Shown one piece after another: positions 6,694-13,709 of a stretch of DNA of 25,785 nt (position 1 is the stretch's first letter; every line of letters starts with the position of its first letter). The notes below the pieces were generated by a model that saw only the letters and a list, made by a program, of their open reading frames with translations, was not told the origin of the DNA and did not search any database. The position numbers and the translations under genes were made by a program. The DNA lies in IMG/VR virus record IMGVR_UViG_3300041955_000527, positions 1 through 25,785 of that record. One strand, written 5' to 3'. Origin of the DNA: a virus.

Positions 6694-8083
6694 CCCGCAC
6701 TACTTCAACGACGTCTGCCTGGGCCGGCTACCGTACTGGAGCCGGCAGATCGAAATGTGCCGATCTGTTGTTGACTACCGGGTTACGGTGGTCTACTCCG
6801 GAAATGCGATCGGCAAGGATTACTGGGTCGGCGGTCTTGTTCCCTGGTGGCTTTATACCCGGAAAGACTCGCTCTGCATCGTCACGGGGCCCTCGCAGAC
6901 ACTCCTGGGCAGCGTCACCTGGAAAGAGATCCGGCGTGCGCTCGATGGCTGCCGCCTGCCCTTTCGCCCTCGCATCAGCGGCGGCAGGAAGGCCAGCCCC
7001 GCCATGGTCGAGATGCGGCCCGGCTGGCAGGCCCTGGGTTACTCGACGACCAGCGTGGAACGGGCCAGCGGCCAGCATGCGAAAGACTTGCTGGTGATCG
7101 TGGAAGAGGCTTCAGGAGTCGAAGGCGAGATCTGGGACGCACTGGAATCGCTCAAATATAGCAAGCTCGTGGCGATCGGCAACCCGATCCGGGCCGAGGG
7201 ACGCTTCGTCGATCTCATCAGGCAGGCCGACACCGACCGGGCCGAGGGGATCGAGCCGCGCAAGGCCGTCTGTGCAATCCGGATCCCCTCGACCGAATCA
7301 CCACACGCAACCTGGGAAGAGTCACCCTATGGCCTCGCCGACCGAACCTGGCTCGAAGCCTGCTACCGACGTTACGGCCGAGACAGCTTGTGGGTCCGCT
7401 CGCACATCCGAGCCGAAATTCCCGAGGTGTCCGCAGCCGCCCTCATCGATCCCGCATGGCTCGATCTCGCAACCACTATCGGGCGGCCAAGCCTGCCGCC
7501 CAACCACCCCGTACATCGTAGTCGCCGGATTGCCGTGGACCTGGGCGAAGGGGTCGGACGGGATGATACCGCAATCCTTGTGAGGGACTCAGATGGCATC
7601 CTCGATCTTGTCGCCGGGTCTGCTTTATCTCTGGCTTCAGCAGCGGAAGAAGTCGCGCGCCTCGCTCGCGCCTGGGCAGTTGACGTCTCCAGGATCTCCT
7701 ACGACGGGATCGGGATCGGGCGGACCTTCCACAACTATCTCGCAAAAGTCGGACTCAAGGACGCCATCCGGTACGCGGGAGCGGGACGTCCGCGAGAACC
7801 CGGTCGATTTACCAATTTGCGCACCGAAGCCGCCTGGCGGCTCCACGATCGGCTTAACCCCGACCGGCACACCGACAACCGGTACCCGAACACGAGCCGG
7901 CAAATCCCGTTCTCCATTCCCCCACGAGGTTGGTACGCACTCCTCCGAGAAGATCTGATCGCATTGACTTATGATCTTGTCGGCCAACGAGTACGACTCA
8001 TTCCAAAAGAGGACTTACTGATCAAGCTTGGCCGAAGCCCTGATTCCGGTGATGCTTTGATCCAAAGCTTCGCCTTCGACTGA
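6641..8083 (+). CDS. Terminase large subunit (ATPase-nuclease)
   Basis: This is the DNA-packaging motor, which cuts and pumps DNA into the prohead through the portal. Walker A is YSGNAIGKDYW (52-62, K59). Walker B is LLVIVEEAS (150-158) with acidic E155/E156. The coupling motif is VAIGNP (177-182). The RNase H-like nuclease has three acidic positions in order: D300 in IAVDLGEG, D355 in ISYDGIGIG, and D471 in SGDALIQSFAFD. At 480 residues it has the usual length. The start is GTG 6641; no in-frame ATG exists before residue 39. Its last 69 bases overlap, on the other strand, the end of an HNH gene. Confidence 0.93.
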   Translation: MQSTTERTRAHLNRSWNDPHYFNDVCLGRLPYWSRQIEMCRSVVDYRVTVVYSGNAIGKDYWVGGLVPWWLYTRKDSLCIVTGPSQTLLGSVTWKEIRRALDGCRLPFRPRISGGRKASPAMVEMRPGWQALGYSTTSVERASGQHAKDLLVIVEEASGVEGEIWDALESLKYSKLVAIGNPIRAEGRFVDLIRQADTDRAEGIEPRKAVCAIRIPSTESPHATWEESPYGLADRTWLEACYRRYGRDSLWVRSHIRAEIPEVSAAALIDPAWLDLATTIGRPSLPPNHPVHRSRRIAVDLGEGVGRDDTAILVRDSDGILDLVAGSALSLASAAEEVARLARAWAVDVSRISYDGIGIGRTFHNYLAKVGLKDAIRYAGAGRPREPGRFTNLRTEAAWRLHDRLNPDRHTDNRYPNTSRQIPFSIPPRGWYALLREDLIALTYDLVGQRVRLIPKEDLLIKLGRSPDSGDALIQSFAFD

Positions 8084-8287
8084 GGCACTCCGGTCGAGAT
8101 AACAAGCACAGGCACGGAGAACCTTGGGGTTGTCGTTCGCGAATCCAAGGATAACGTTACATTGATGGCAAAGCAGTCCCCTTATGCGTCCAGACGAGTG
8201 CGCGTGGTCAATGCGGGGCTGCTCGTTAAGGATCTCGGAAAACGGGATTTTGCAACACTGGCACCGGCCACCGCAAGCCCGAAGCAT
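8015..8287 (-). CDS. Endonuclease VII-type HNH nuclease, N-terminus apparently lost
   Basis: The 90-residue frame carries the recombination endonuclease VII pattern: zinc ligands C9/C12, IDHAH with D27/H28, RGLLCHQCN with C40/C43 and N44, then LGFANDNPKVLRAC. Homology-like sequence continues upstream in the same frame (KYGLTLDQFTEMLRACGG is the usual family beginning). There is no ATG there and a TAG at 8353-8351, so the 5' end looks truncated; the listed start is the first ATG. Its last 23 codons are antisense to the end of the large terminase gene. It is probably a free-standing mobile endonuclease inserted between terminase and portal, possibly no longer functional. Confidence 0.7.
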   Translation of the reverse strand: MLRACGGRCQCCKIPFSEILNEQPRIDHAHSSGRIRGLLCHQCNVILGFANDNPKVLRACACYLDRSASVEGEALDQSITGIRASAKLDQ

Positions 8288-8363
8288 TTCCGTGAACTGG
8301 TCCAGGGTTAAACCGTACTTCCTTTGCAGGTGATGTTTCCATCCGTGAAGCTAAAGAATCATT

Positions 8364-9989
8364 ATGGCAGATACGGACCCGAGACTGTTCCCCGCCCTCC
8401 CGAATGTGGGCGGGAGCTTCAGCTCCGACGACAAAACGTGGATCGTGAAGGAAGTCGAGTCCGGCCTGCGCAACCACCGGCCGCGGCTGGCGTCGGCTAT
8501 CGAGAACCAGGCGTTCTATGATCTCGAATCAGACCGCTATCAGCCGCGGCGCGAAGCTGAGACTGAGTTTGATTTTGCCGGCCGCCCCAAGCGCCAGTCA
8601 GGCTTTGTACAGCAGGCCGTGGATCGCTTATGCGAACACACCTACAATCCAGGCCCTCAGAGGACTGTCGTCGGCGATGGCCTCGCGGACTCCCTGCTCG
8701 AGCAAGTCTGGGAAACCAACCACATCGACTGCGTGATGCAGCACGCGGAGGCCCAGGCGACGCTCAACGACGTCTGCGCCGTGCAGGTCAAGTGCACGAA
8801 CGACCCGGACAAGCCCGTCGACTTGCAGCTCTGGGGCGGGGACGAGTTCACGGTCTTCACCGACCCGGAGGACCCCCGGCAGGCGTTCGCAGTCGTCACG
8901 ATCGACAGGTACAATCAGCGGACGCGGTACAAGCTGTGGTTCGAGGATGAGGTCCGCACCTTCCTGACCGACCAGTACAGCGCCGACAAGACCGCCGGGG
9001 CGCGGGTGGCGATCCAGGCCAGGACCGAGGAGCGAAACACCTATGGCTGCATCCCCTTCGCGTTCCTGCACTATCGAGCTCCGGTTCGACAGTTCTGGAC
9101 GCCTGGACCAGGCACGTTCCTACGTAAGGCTGAGCTGCGGATCAACGATCGGCTATCAGAGCTTGACGAGCTTATCAGCAAGTACGGTCGACCGATTGGA
9201 GTCTTCCGCAACGTCAGTCCTACGTTCGCGCCGGAGGTCGGGCCTGGACGCTTCCTGCGACTTTGCCGTGGCGGGACCGGATACACCGGGGAAGGCTACG
9301 CCGACGGAGGAGAGCCCTCGGCCGAATATCTCCAGGCCCAGCTAGAGATCGAGTCGATCTGGGTCGACCTCGAGAAGTACATGAAGCAGACGGCGGCGGC
9401 AATCAACCTGCCGTTTACCGCGCTCGAGCTCCAGTATGATGACGCGGCGTCGGGCATCGCGCTGATCATCAAGTCCGCGCCCCTGCTCACCCGGGCCCGC
9501 CAGCGGCGGCCGATCTACCAGCTCGCCGAGATGTGCCTGGCCCGCAAGGTCCTGACCTGCGCCGGCAGTCACTACGGCCATGCCGACCTGGTCGACCAGG
9601 CGAAGCAGCTCCGCCTCCTGCTCGCGTGGGCGGAGCCACGCATCCCGATCCCGGGCCCCGATCGCGATCAGTCGGACGAGTGGGAGATGCAGGTGGGCAT
9701 CAAGTCCAGGATCGCGGTCTGCATGGAGCGGTACGGGCTCAACCACGACCAGGCCGTCGGGCACATGAAGCAGGTGGCCGAGGACGAGCAGACGGTCAAG
9801 GAGATCCTGCCGCAGGAGGTGACCCCGCCGGCCTCGGAGACGATGCCGAGCGAAGAGCAGGACGAGCGGAACGCGGAGCAGTTGCAGAACCGGAATGAGG
9901 CGGATGACACGCAGGGGTCGGAGAGCGGCTACGAGAACCGCGACAACAGCGTCACGGGCCCGGCCACAACCACAACGGGAGCAGACTGA
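8364..9989 (+). CDS. Portal protein
   Basis: The 541-residue protein would form the dodecameric ring at one head vertex through which DNA is packaged and ejected. Typical features of SPP1/P22-class portals are visible: a helical N-terminal part, a strand-rich region (about 150-235) ending GCIPFAFLHYR, a long helix with LRINDRLSELDELISKYG (about 257-275), and the SGIALIIKSAPLL segment (about 363-376) before helices of the stem and crown. The C-terminus is long, polar and Glu/Gln-rich. Position between large terminase and scaffold fits. The ATG has no strong ribosome site, and the upstream 280 bases are occupied by an antisense HNH gene. Confidence 0.85.
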   Translation: MADTDPRLFPALPNVGGSFSSDDKTWIVKEVESGLRNHRPRLASAIENQAFYDLESDRYQPRREAETEFDFAGRPKRQSGFVQQAVDRLCEHTYNPGPQRTVVGDGLADSLLEQVWETNHIDCVMQHAEAQATLNDVCAVQVKCTNDPDKPVDLQLWGGDEFTVFTDPEDPRQAFAVVTIDRYNQRTRYKLWFEDEVRTFLTDQYSADKTAGARVAIQARTEERNTYGCIPFAFLHYRAPVRQFWTPGPGTFLRKAELRINDRLSELDELISKYGRPIGVFRNVSPTFAPEVGPGRFLRLCRGGTGYTGEGYADGGEPSAEYLQAQLEIESIWVDLEKYMKQTAAAINLPFTALELQYDDAASGIALIIKSAPLLTRARQRRPIYQLAEMCLARKVLTCAGSHYGHADLVDQAKQLRLLLAWAEPRIPIPGPDRDQSDEWEMQVGIKSRIAVCMERYGLNHDQAVGHMKQVAEDEQTVKEILPQEVTPPASETMPSEEQDERNAEQLQNRNEADDTQGSESGYENRDNSVTGPATTTTGAD

Positions 9990-10157
9990 ACGGGAGTGGC
10001 GAGTAGCGAGTAGCGGGCGGCTCGTAGAACAGTGGCGAGTTGCGAGTGGCGAGTGGCGAGTGAAATCAAATCGCCGCCGCGGCCGTCGCTTCGCCATTCT
10101 CCTTTTCATATTTACTCGCAACTCGCCACTGTTCGAGCCACTCGCCACTATTCGAAA
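9990..10157. repeat. Heptad-arm element 5
   Basis: It begins directly after the portal stop. The left arm contains GAGTGGC/GAGTAGC heptamers, then GTTGCGA and GTGGCGA copies up to 10062. A GC-rich core with GCCGCCGCGGCCGTCG lies at 10073-10088. The right arm (10113-10155) is built from ACTCGCC/ACTCGCA units, inverted to the left arm. The core and the last 22 bases of the right arm recur in element 7 at 23380-23535. Confidence 0.8.
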
Positions 10158-10233
10158 CGAAACGACCGACCCGGGCCATGACTCCCAGGCCGGCCGATCG
10201 CGTGAAGCTGAGCGGTAGGTCAAGGAAGAAGTG

Positions 10234-10875
10234 ATGTCCGAGGAAACCCAAGTCCAAGAGGAACCTATGCCAGAGGAACCGTCCGCACTGTCGATTCTGC
10301 AACGCCAAATCAAGAACCTGGAAAGCTCGCTCTCTGAGCTTCGAGGGCATCACACCGAAACGCTTAAGATGCTCGATGAACGCGACGCCAAGATCGCGGC
10401 CATCGAGGCCAAGCCCGAGGCATCATCCCGGATCGCCGAGCTCGAGGCGTCGATCCGGGATCGCAGCCACTTCGACAAGTTCGCCGAGCTGGCCAAGGGC
10501 GCAAAGGCCAAGGACGCCGCGCTCAAGCATCTCTGGCAGGTCTCCGGCTACAAGGCCGAGGCCGACGCCATCGACGAGAAGGCACTCCAGAGCCTCGTGG
10601 CGCGGCTCAAGACCGAGGCCGACTACGCATTCGACCCGGAGCCGACCGACACGACCAAGGCCGCTCAGGAGGCCGCACGGACTACCTCCCGGACCAAGTA
10701 TGGACTCGATGTCGGCGGCGCTGCTGAGCCGGCCGGCGGCGGCCGCTCGCTCCGCAACCAGGGCGGCGACGGCACCATCGTCACGCAGGAGATGCGGGCC
10801 GATCCCAAGTTCATGCTCGATCCCCGCAACAGGGAGATCATCACGACCGCGGCGAAAGAGGGCCGCTTCCGCTAA
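10234..10875 (+). CDS. Scaffold-like protein
   Basis: The 213-residue acidic protein is mostly helical. A coiled-coil stretch runs from about residue 22 to 75 (LQRQIKNLESSLSELRGHH and following heptads). The middle is charged, and the C-terminus has TQEMRADPKFMLDPRNREII. Such proteins located between portal and major capsid genes normally act as internal scaffolds for prohead assembly. The ATG at 10234 follows AAGGAAG at five to six bases; the in-frame GTG immediately before it is less likely. There is no recognisable protease domain. Confidence 0.7.
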   Translation: MSEETQVQEEPMPEEPSALSILQRQIKNLESSLSELRGHHTETLKMLDERDAKIAAIEAKPEASSRIAELEASIRDRSHFDKFAELAKGAKAKDAALKHLWQVSGYKAEADAIDEKALQSLVARLKTEADYAFDPEPTDTTKAAQEAARTTSRTKYGLDVGGAAEPAGGGRSLRNQGGDGTIVTQEMRADPKFMLDPRNREIITTAAKEGRFR

Positions 10876-10903
10876 CGCAAGGACGGAAAACCAATCCAGA
10901 AAA

Positions 10904-11163
10904 CTAACCACAGAGAACACAGAGAGAAAAAGAGAAAAAGAGAAATTCTTGAATGTATTTCTCTGTACTACTAATTGTGAAAATCTTGTACGCTGTGCAC
11001 GATTTTACAACCGATTTTGTGGCAAGGTGTTAGAGTCGCGACCGTCGGGGAGCAGACGCATAGCATCGTGATTGCGCACATCCCCTCACAGTCGCGATGC
11101 GGCTGGTCAAGTTTGGTTGCGGCCCCTGGGCCGCGCTGTGTTCTCTGTGATCTCTGTGGTTGA
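10904..11163. repeat. Repeat element 8 with ACACAGAG-type arms
   Basis: The left arm (10905-10930) reads ACCACAGAG, AACACAGAG, then an AGAGAAAA-rich run. The right arm (about 11138-11162) contains TGTGTTCTCTGTG and ends CTCTGTGGTT, the inverted counterpart. The interior holds an AT-rich stretch and a 124-bp cassette that recurs in inverse orientation at the right end of the window. It fills the gap between scaffold and capsid genes. The capsid start follows about 35 bases after it. Confidence 0.75.
11017..11140 (+). repeat. 124-bp inverted dispersed cassette, copy A
   Basis: The sequence is the reverse complement of 25662-25785 with one difference (A at 11090 versus G in the other copy). It folds on paper into a long hairpin: TCGCGACCGT (11036-11045) followed by GGGGA pairs with TCCCC and then ACAGTCGCGA (11088-11097). 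The single difference is a pairing mismatch here that is absent in the other copy. Confidence 0.9.
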
Positions 11164-11197
11164 TTCCCCTTCCCGTTCTTTCCCAATAGGAGCCTTC

Positions 11198-12595
11198 GTG
11201 GCTAACAATTTCGCCGCATTTTTTGAGGTCTTGGTGGCCGGGGCCGATGAGTACAACAAGGCCAAGGTCGGGCGCACTGCGCTGCTCGACGCCGTCTACA
11301 AGGACGTCAAGCCGGAGGCCGCGCGCATCGGCAAGACGGTCGACGTCTACTTCCCCGACGTGGGACCGCTCCAGGCGATCAACAACAACCAGCTCGTCGC
11401 CACCACGGTCAACCCGAACTACATTCCCCTGGTCTTCCAGACCCGGGCCGGCGCCGCGCTCCAGTTCCAGGACTTCGAGCAGTGGCAGACCGCCGTCGAC
11501 CTGGCCCAGAAGTTCTTCGATCCCTTGTACAAGCGGGCGCGCGAGTACCTGAACGGCCAGATCGCGGCCTTGATCACGCCGGCGAACTTCAACAGCAACG
11601 CACCGATCACGGGAGCGACGCAGGGCGAGGTCCAGGTTGCCGATCAGCTCTCCGCCTGGGGCGCCCTGGCCGATCAGAAGGTGCCTCTCGAGGACCGCGA
11701 CAAGCTGCGTCTGATGGTGCACAACCAGGTCTACCGCAAGATGCTCGGCGACTCGGCCTGGGTGCAGGAGAGCTTGGTTTCGGCCGCGATCGCCTTCGAG
11801 GCCCGCCAGCAGGCCGACGTCGGCCACGCCTTCAACTTCCAGGTCATCTGGGACCAGCAGATGCCCACGGCGTCGGGCTCGATCCTCTACGGCCAGCTCT
11901 CCCTCACCAACGGAAGCGCCGCGGTCACCGGCCTCAACACCGCGTTCACCACGCAGCTCACCGCGGGCTCGAGCTACCTGACGTTCGGCAACGACCCGAC
12001 CAAGACGCAGTACAAGGTGAGCGCGATCGCCAGCGATACGGCCCTTACCCTCAGCACGAATTACGGCGGCTTGACGGCTACTACGTCGGCCCGGCTGATC
12101 ACCAACCTTACGGGCACGGCGACCCTTCCCGTAAGCGCCGGAATCGTCGCAGGCAGCGGCACCAACTTCACGGCCTCGATGGTCGGCCAGTGGATCCAGT
12201 TCTCCGGCGATCCCAACGCCAATCTCGGCGGTCTCGGGCCCTACCCGTCCTACCAGATCCTCTCCTACAGTTCGGCGACTCAGGTTACGGTCAGCTACCC
12301 AACCGTCACCTCGGGCTACACCTGGCAGGCCATCACTGGGACCCCGACCGTTACGGTCCAGAGCTTTACGAACCTTGCACTGCACGAATACGCCATCGCA
12401 CTGGCCCTGCGGCCGATCGCCACGCCCGATGAGGCCCGCAACGTCGTCGACGTGTCCTACATCGACCTCCAGGGCATTCCCCTGCGGGTGATGGTCAGCT
12501 ACGTCCACATCTACCAGGCCCTCTACGTCACCGTCGACTTCGGCTACGCCCTGGGCGTCATCCGTCCCGACTTCGGCGTGATCATCAACTGCTGA
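11198..12595 (+). CDS. Major capsid protein, P22 coat-like, with duplicated beta insert
   Basis: The 465-residue protein is the likely shell subunit. GTG 11198 is chosen because AGGAG (11188-11192) sits five bases upstream and the longer frame reads through a repeat. The N-terminal part (about 1-225) includes NNNQLVATTVNP and a helix-rich middle. The C-terminus, with GIPLRVMVSYVHIYQALYVT and GVIRPDFGVII, matches the general ending of P22-type coat proteins. Residues of about 225-395 are an insertion with two similar beta modules, each with a GSGTxFT-like start and a Y-x-(I/V) strand followed by SxTxxTxS. Order after portal and scaffold supports the call. Confidence 0.8.
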   Translation: MANNFAAFFEVLVAGADEYNKAKVGRTALLDAVYKDVKPEAARIGKTVDVYFPDVGPLQAINNNQLVATTVNPNYIPLVFQTRAGAALQFQDFEQWQTAVDLAQKFFDPLYKRAREYLNGQIAALITPANFNSNAPITGATQGEVQVADQLSAWGALADQKVPLEDRDKLRLMVHNQVYRKMLGDSAWVQESLVSAAIAFEARQQADVGHAFNFQVIWDQQMPTASGSILYGQLSLTNGSAAVTGLNTAFTTQLTAGSSYLTFGNDPTKTQYKVSAIASDTALTLSTNYGGLTATTSARLITNLTGTATLPVSAGIVAGSGTNFTASMVGQWIQFSGDPNANLGGLGPYPSYQILSYSSATQVTVSYPTVTSGYTWQAITGTPTVTVQSFTNLALHEYAIALALRPIATPDEARNVVDVSYIDLQGIPLRVMVSYVHIYQALYVTVDFGYALGVIRPDFGVIINC

Positions 12596-12602
12596 ATGAA
12601 TA

Positions 12603-12633
12603 GTTGCGAGTTGCGAGTTGCGAGTGGCGAGTG
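12603..12633. repeat. Heptad-arm element 6 (left arm only)
   Basis: Three GTTGCGA heptamers and one GTGGCGA start seven bases after the capsid stop. No inverted right arm follows; the next gene's AAAGGAG ribosome site begins about 10 bases later. It looks like a half element of the type seen at 9990 and 23380. Confidence 0.7.
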
Positions 12634-12793
12634 ATTTACAAAAGGAGTGAATATGCTTACGGCACTGCTCGTCCTGGCAAGTCTCGCTCAATCGCCTGTC
12701 GTCGTCTCTCCGGCGGGCACGTACTCCATCACGACGCGAGGTCCGACGACGATCGCGCAGACCGCTACCTCGATCACGCTATCCTGGACTGCC

Positions 12794-12820
12794 CCCGCGC
12801 CCGCGCCCGCGCCCGCGCCC
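12794..12820 (+). repeat. CCCGCG hexamer tandem repeat
   Basis: Four and a half units of CCCGCG encode the Pro-Ala linker of the copy-2 secreted protein. Length changes in six-base steps would keep the frame, so linker length could vary between strains. Confidence 0.8.
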
Positions 12821-13075
12821 GAGCCGGTACCGCCGGTCCCCGTCCCACCTGCTCCGGCGCCCGCGCCTATCCCCGTGCTGACCGGCCACGTCTGGGCACT
12901 GGCGATCTACGACTCGGCCGCGACGCTCCCGGCCGCCCAGCAGGCCGCGCTGAACAGTCCGACTATTAAGGCTTCGGCATTACTCCAGGACATCGATTTC
13001 CAGGCCTATAAGAGCACGGATTCGGGCGTCGCAACCTGGCTCCCGCACCTGCCCAAGAGCGGCCTTCCGGCCCTA

Positions 13076-13209
13076 GAGCGGTTTACCAACGAGTTGCGCA
13101 TGACGCCGCGGAATACTAACCCGAAGCGTGAGCGAGGATTCCGCAAGCGATCCCCTCGCTCACGCTTCGGGTTAGTATGACCAGTCGGCTATCCGAGTGA
13201 AAACCGCTC
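13076..13209. mobile_element. MITE-like element with TA target duplication
   Basis: The 134-bp insertion is flanked by TA on both sides (13074-13075 and 13210-13211). Its ends are 9-bp perfect inverted repeats, GAGCGGTTT and AAACCGCTC. Inside is a perfect 25-bp inverted repeat (13113-13137 with 13154-13178, loop 16 bases) containing CCCGAAGCGTGAGCGAGG. It codes for no transposase. TA duplication is typical of IS630/Tc1-mariner transposases, which probably moved it in trans. The inner palindrome, read as NPKRERG, is a repeat I recall as common in planctomycete genomes. Confidence 0.88.
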
Positions 13210-13334
13210 TAATGATCGTCCAGAGGACACCTGCCAATGTCTGGCCTGCGTCAGGCGAACTGGCCTTCGCCGGAGCCCTGCCGGACTCCGAGTCCGCCGT
13301 CATATCTCTACTCAATAAGCTCAGGGGAAAATAG

Positions 13335-13697
13335 ATGACACTCAACAAGCCCGGCGCCGCGATGCCCTACATCGTCGCCGACGCCGTCGCGCCTTCGGTC
13401 ACGACGCTCACCGGATCGGTCACCCCCGTCGTTGATTGGTCGGTCGCCCAGATCTTCCTATTCACCGTCACTGCGAACACGACGTTCAGCTTCGCCAACG
13501 CGATCCCCGGCGAGACGATCACCCTGGTGCTGACCCAGGGCGCAAGCTCCCAGGGGACGGGCACATTTCCCACGGGATGCATCTTCCCCGGCGGGACCAA
13601 GACGCTCAGCACAACGGCCAGCTACGTGGACACCGTCGTCATCAAGTGCATCGGGGCCTCCCAGTTCCTCTGCACGATCGCCCTGGCCTACGCCTGA
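13335..13697 (+). CDS. Small beta-rich virion-like protein
   Basis: The 120-residue protein is rich in Thr, Val and Ser with alternating strands and no signal peptide. Its pattern (VDWSVAQIFLFTVTANTTFS, then GETITLVLTQG, then a GTKTLSTTASYVDTVVI strand pair) resembles the C-terminal domain of the next gene's product (residues about 960-1058). Both may be the same small virion or fibre module. It starts directly at TAGATG after the disrupted gene and ends 12 bases before the large fibre gene, so they are probably co-transcribed. The exact role is unknown. Confidence 0.6.
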   Translation: MTLNKPGAAMPYIVADAVAPSVTTLTGSVTPVVDWSVAQIFLFTVTANTTFSFANAIPGETITLVLTQGASSQGTGTFPTGCIFPGGTKTLSTTASYVDTVVIKCIGASQFLCTIALAYA

Positions 13698-13709
13698 CCG
13701 GAGGAACTC

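Larger units (their letters stand above)
12653..13334 (+). pseudogene. Secreted Pro-rich protein (copy 2), interrupted by a MITE
   Basis: This is a paralogue of the gene at 1921. It has a signal peptide (MLTALLVLASLAQS), a TTRGPTTIAQTATSITLSW strand region, a Pro/Ala linker and the LTGHVWALAIYDSAATLPAA domain. ATG 12653 follows AAAGGAG at five bases. After SGLPAL the frame enters a 134-bp inserted element and stops at 13180. Removing the element plus one TA restores an open frame (SGLPALMIVQRTPANVWPAS) ending GELAFAGALPDSE and LLNKLRGK, matching copy 1. The insertion adds 136 bases and so shifts the frame. The intact ancestor would be about 181 residues. Confidence 0.85.

Noticed and set aside
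9990-10157. CRISPR array
   Set aside because: Repeat units are seven bases long with almost no spacers and are arranged as inverted arms; no cas genes are nearby.
11030-12691. 553-codon minus-strand frame across the capsid gene
   Set aside because: It mirrors the high-GC third positions of the capsid gene, crosses a repeat element, and has no protein-like pattern.
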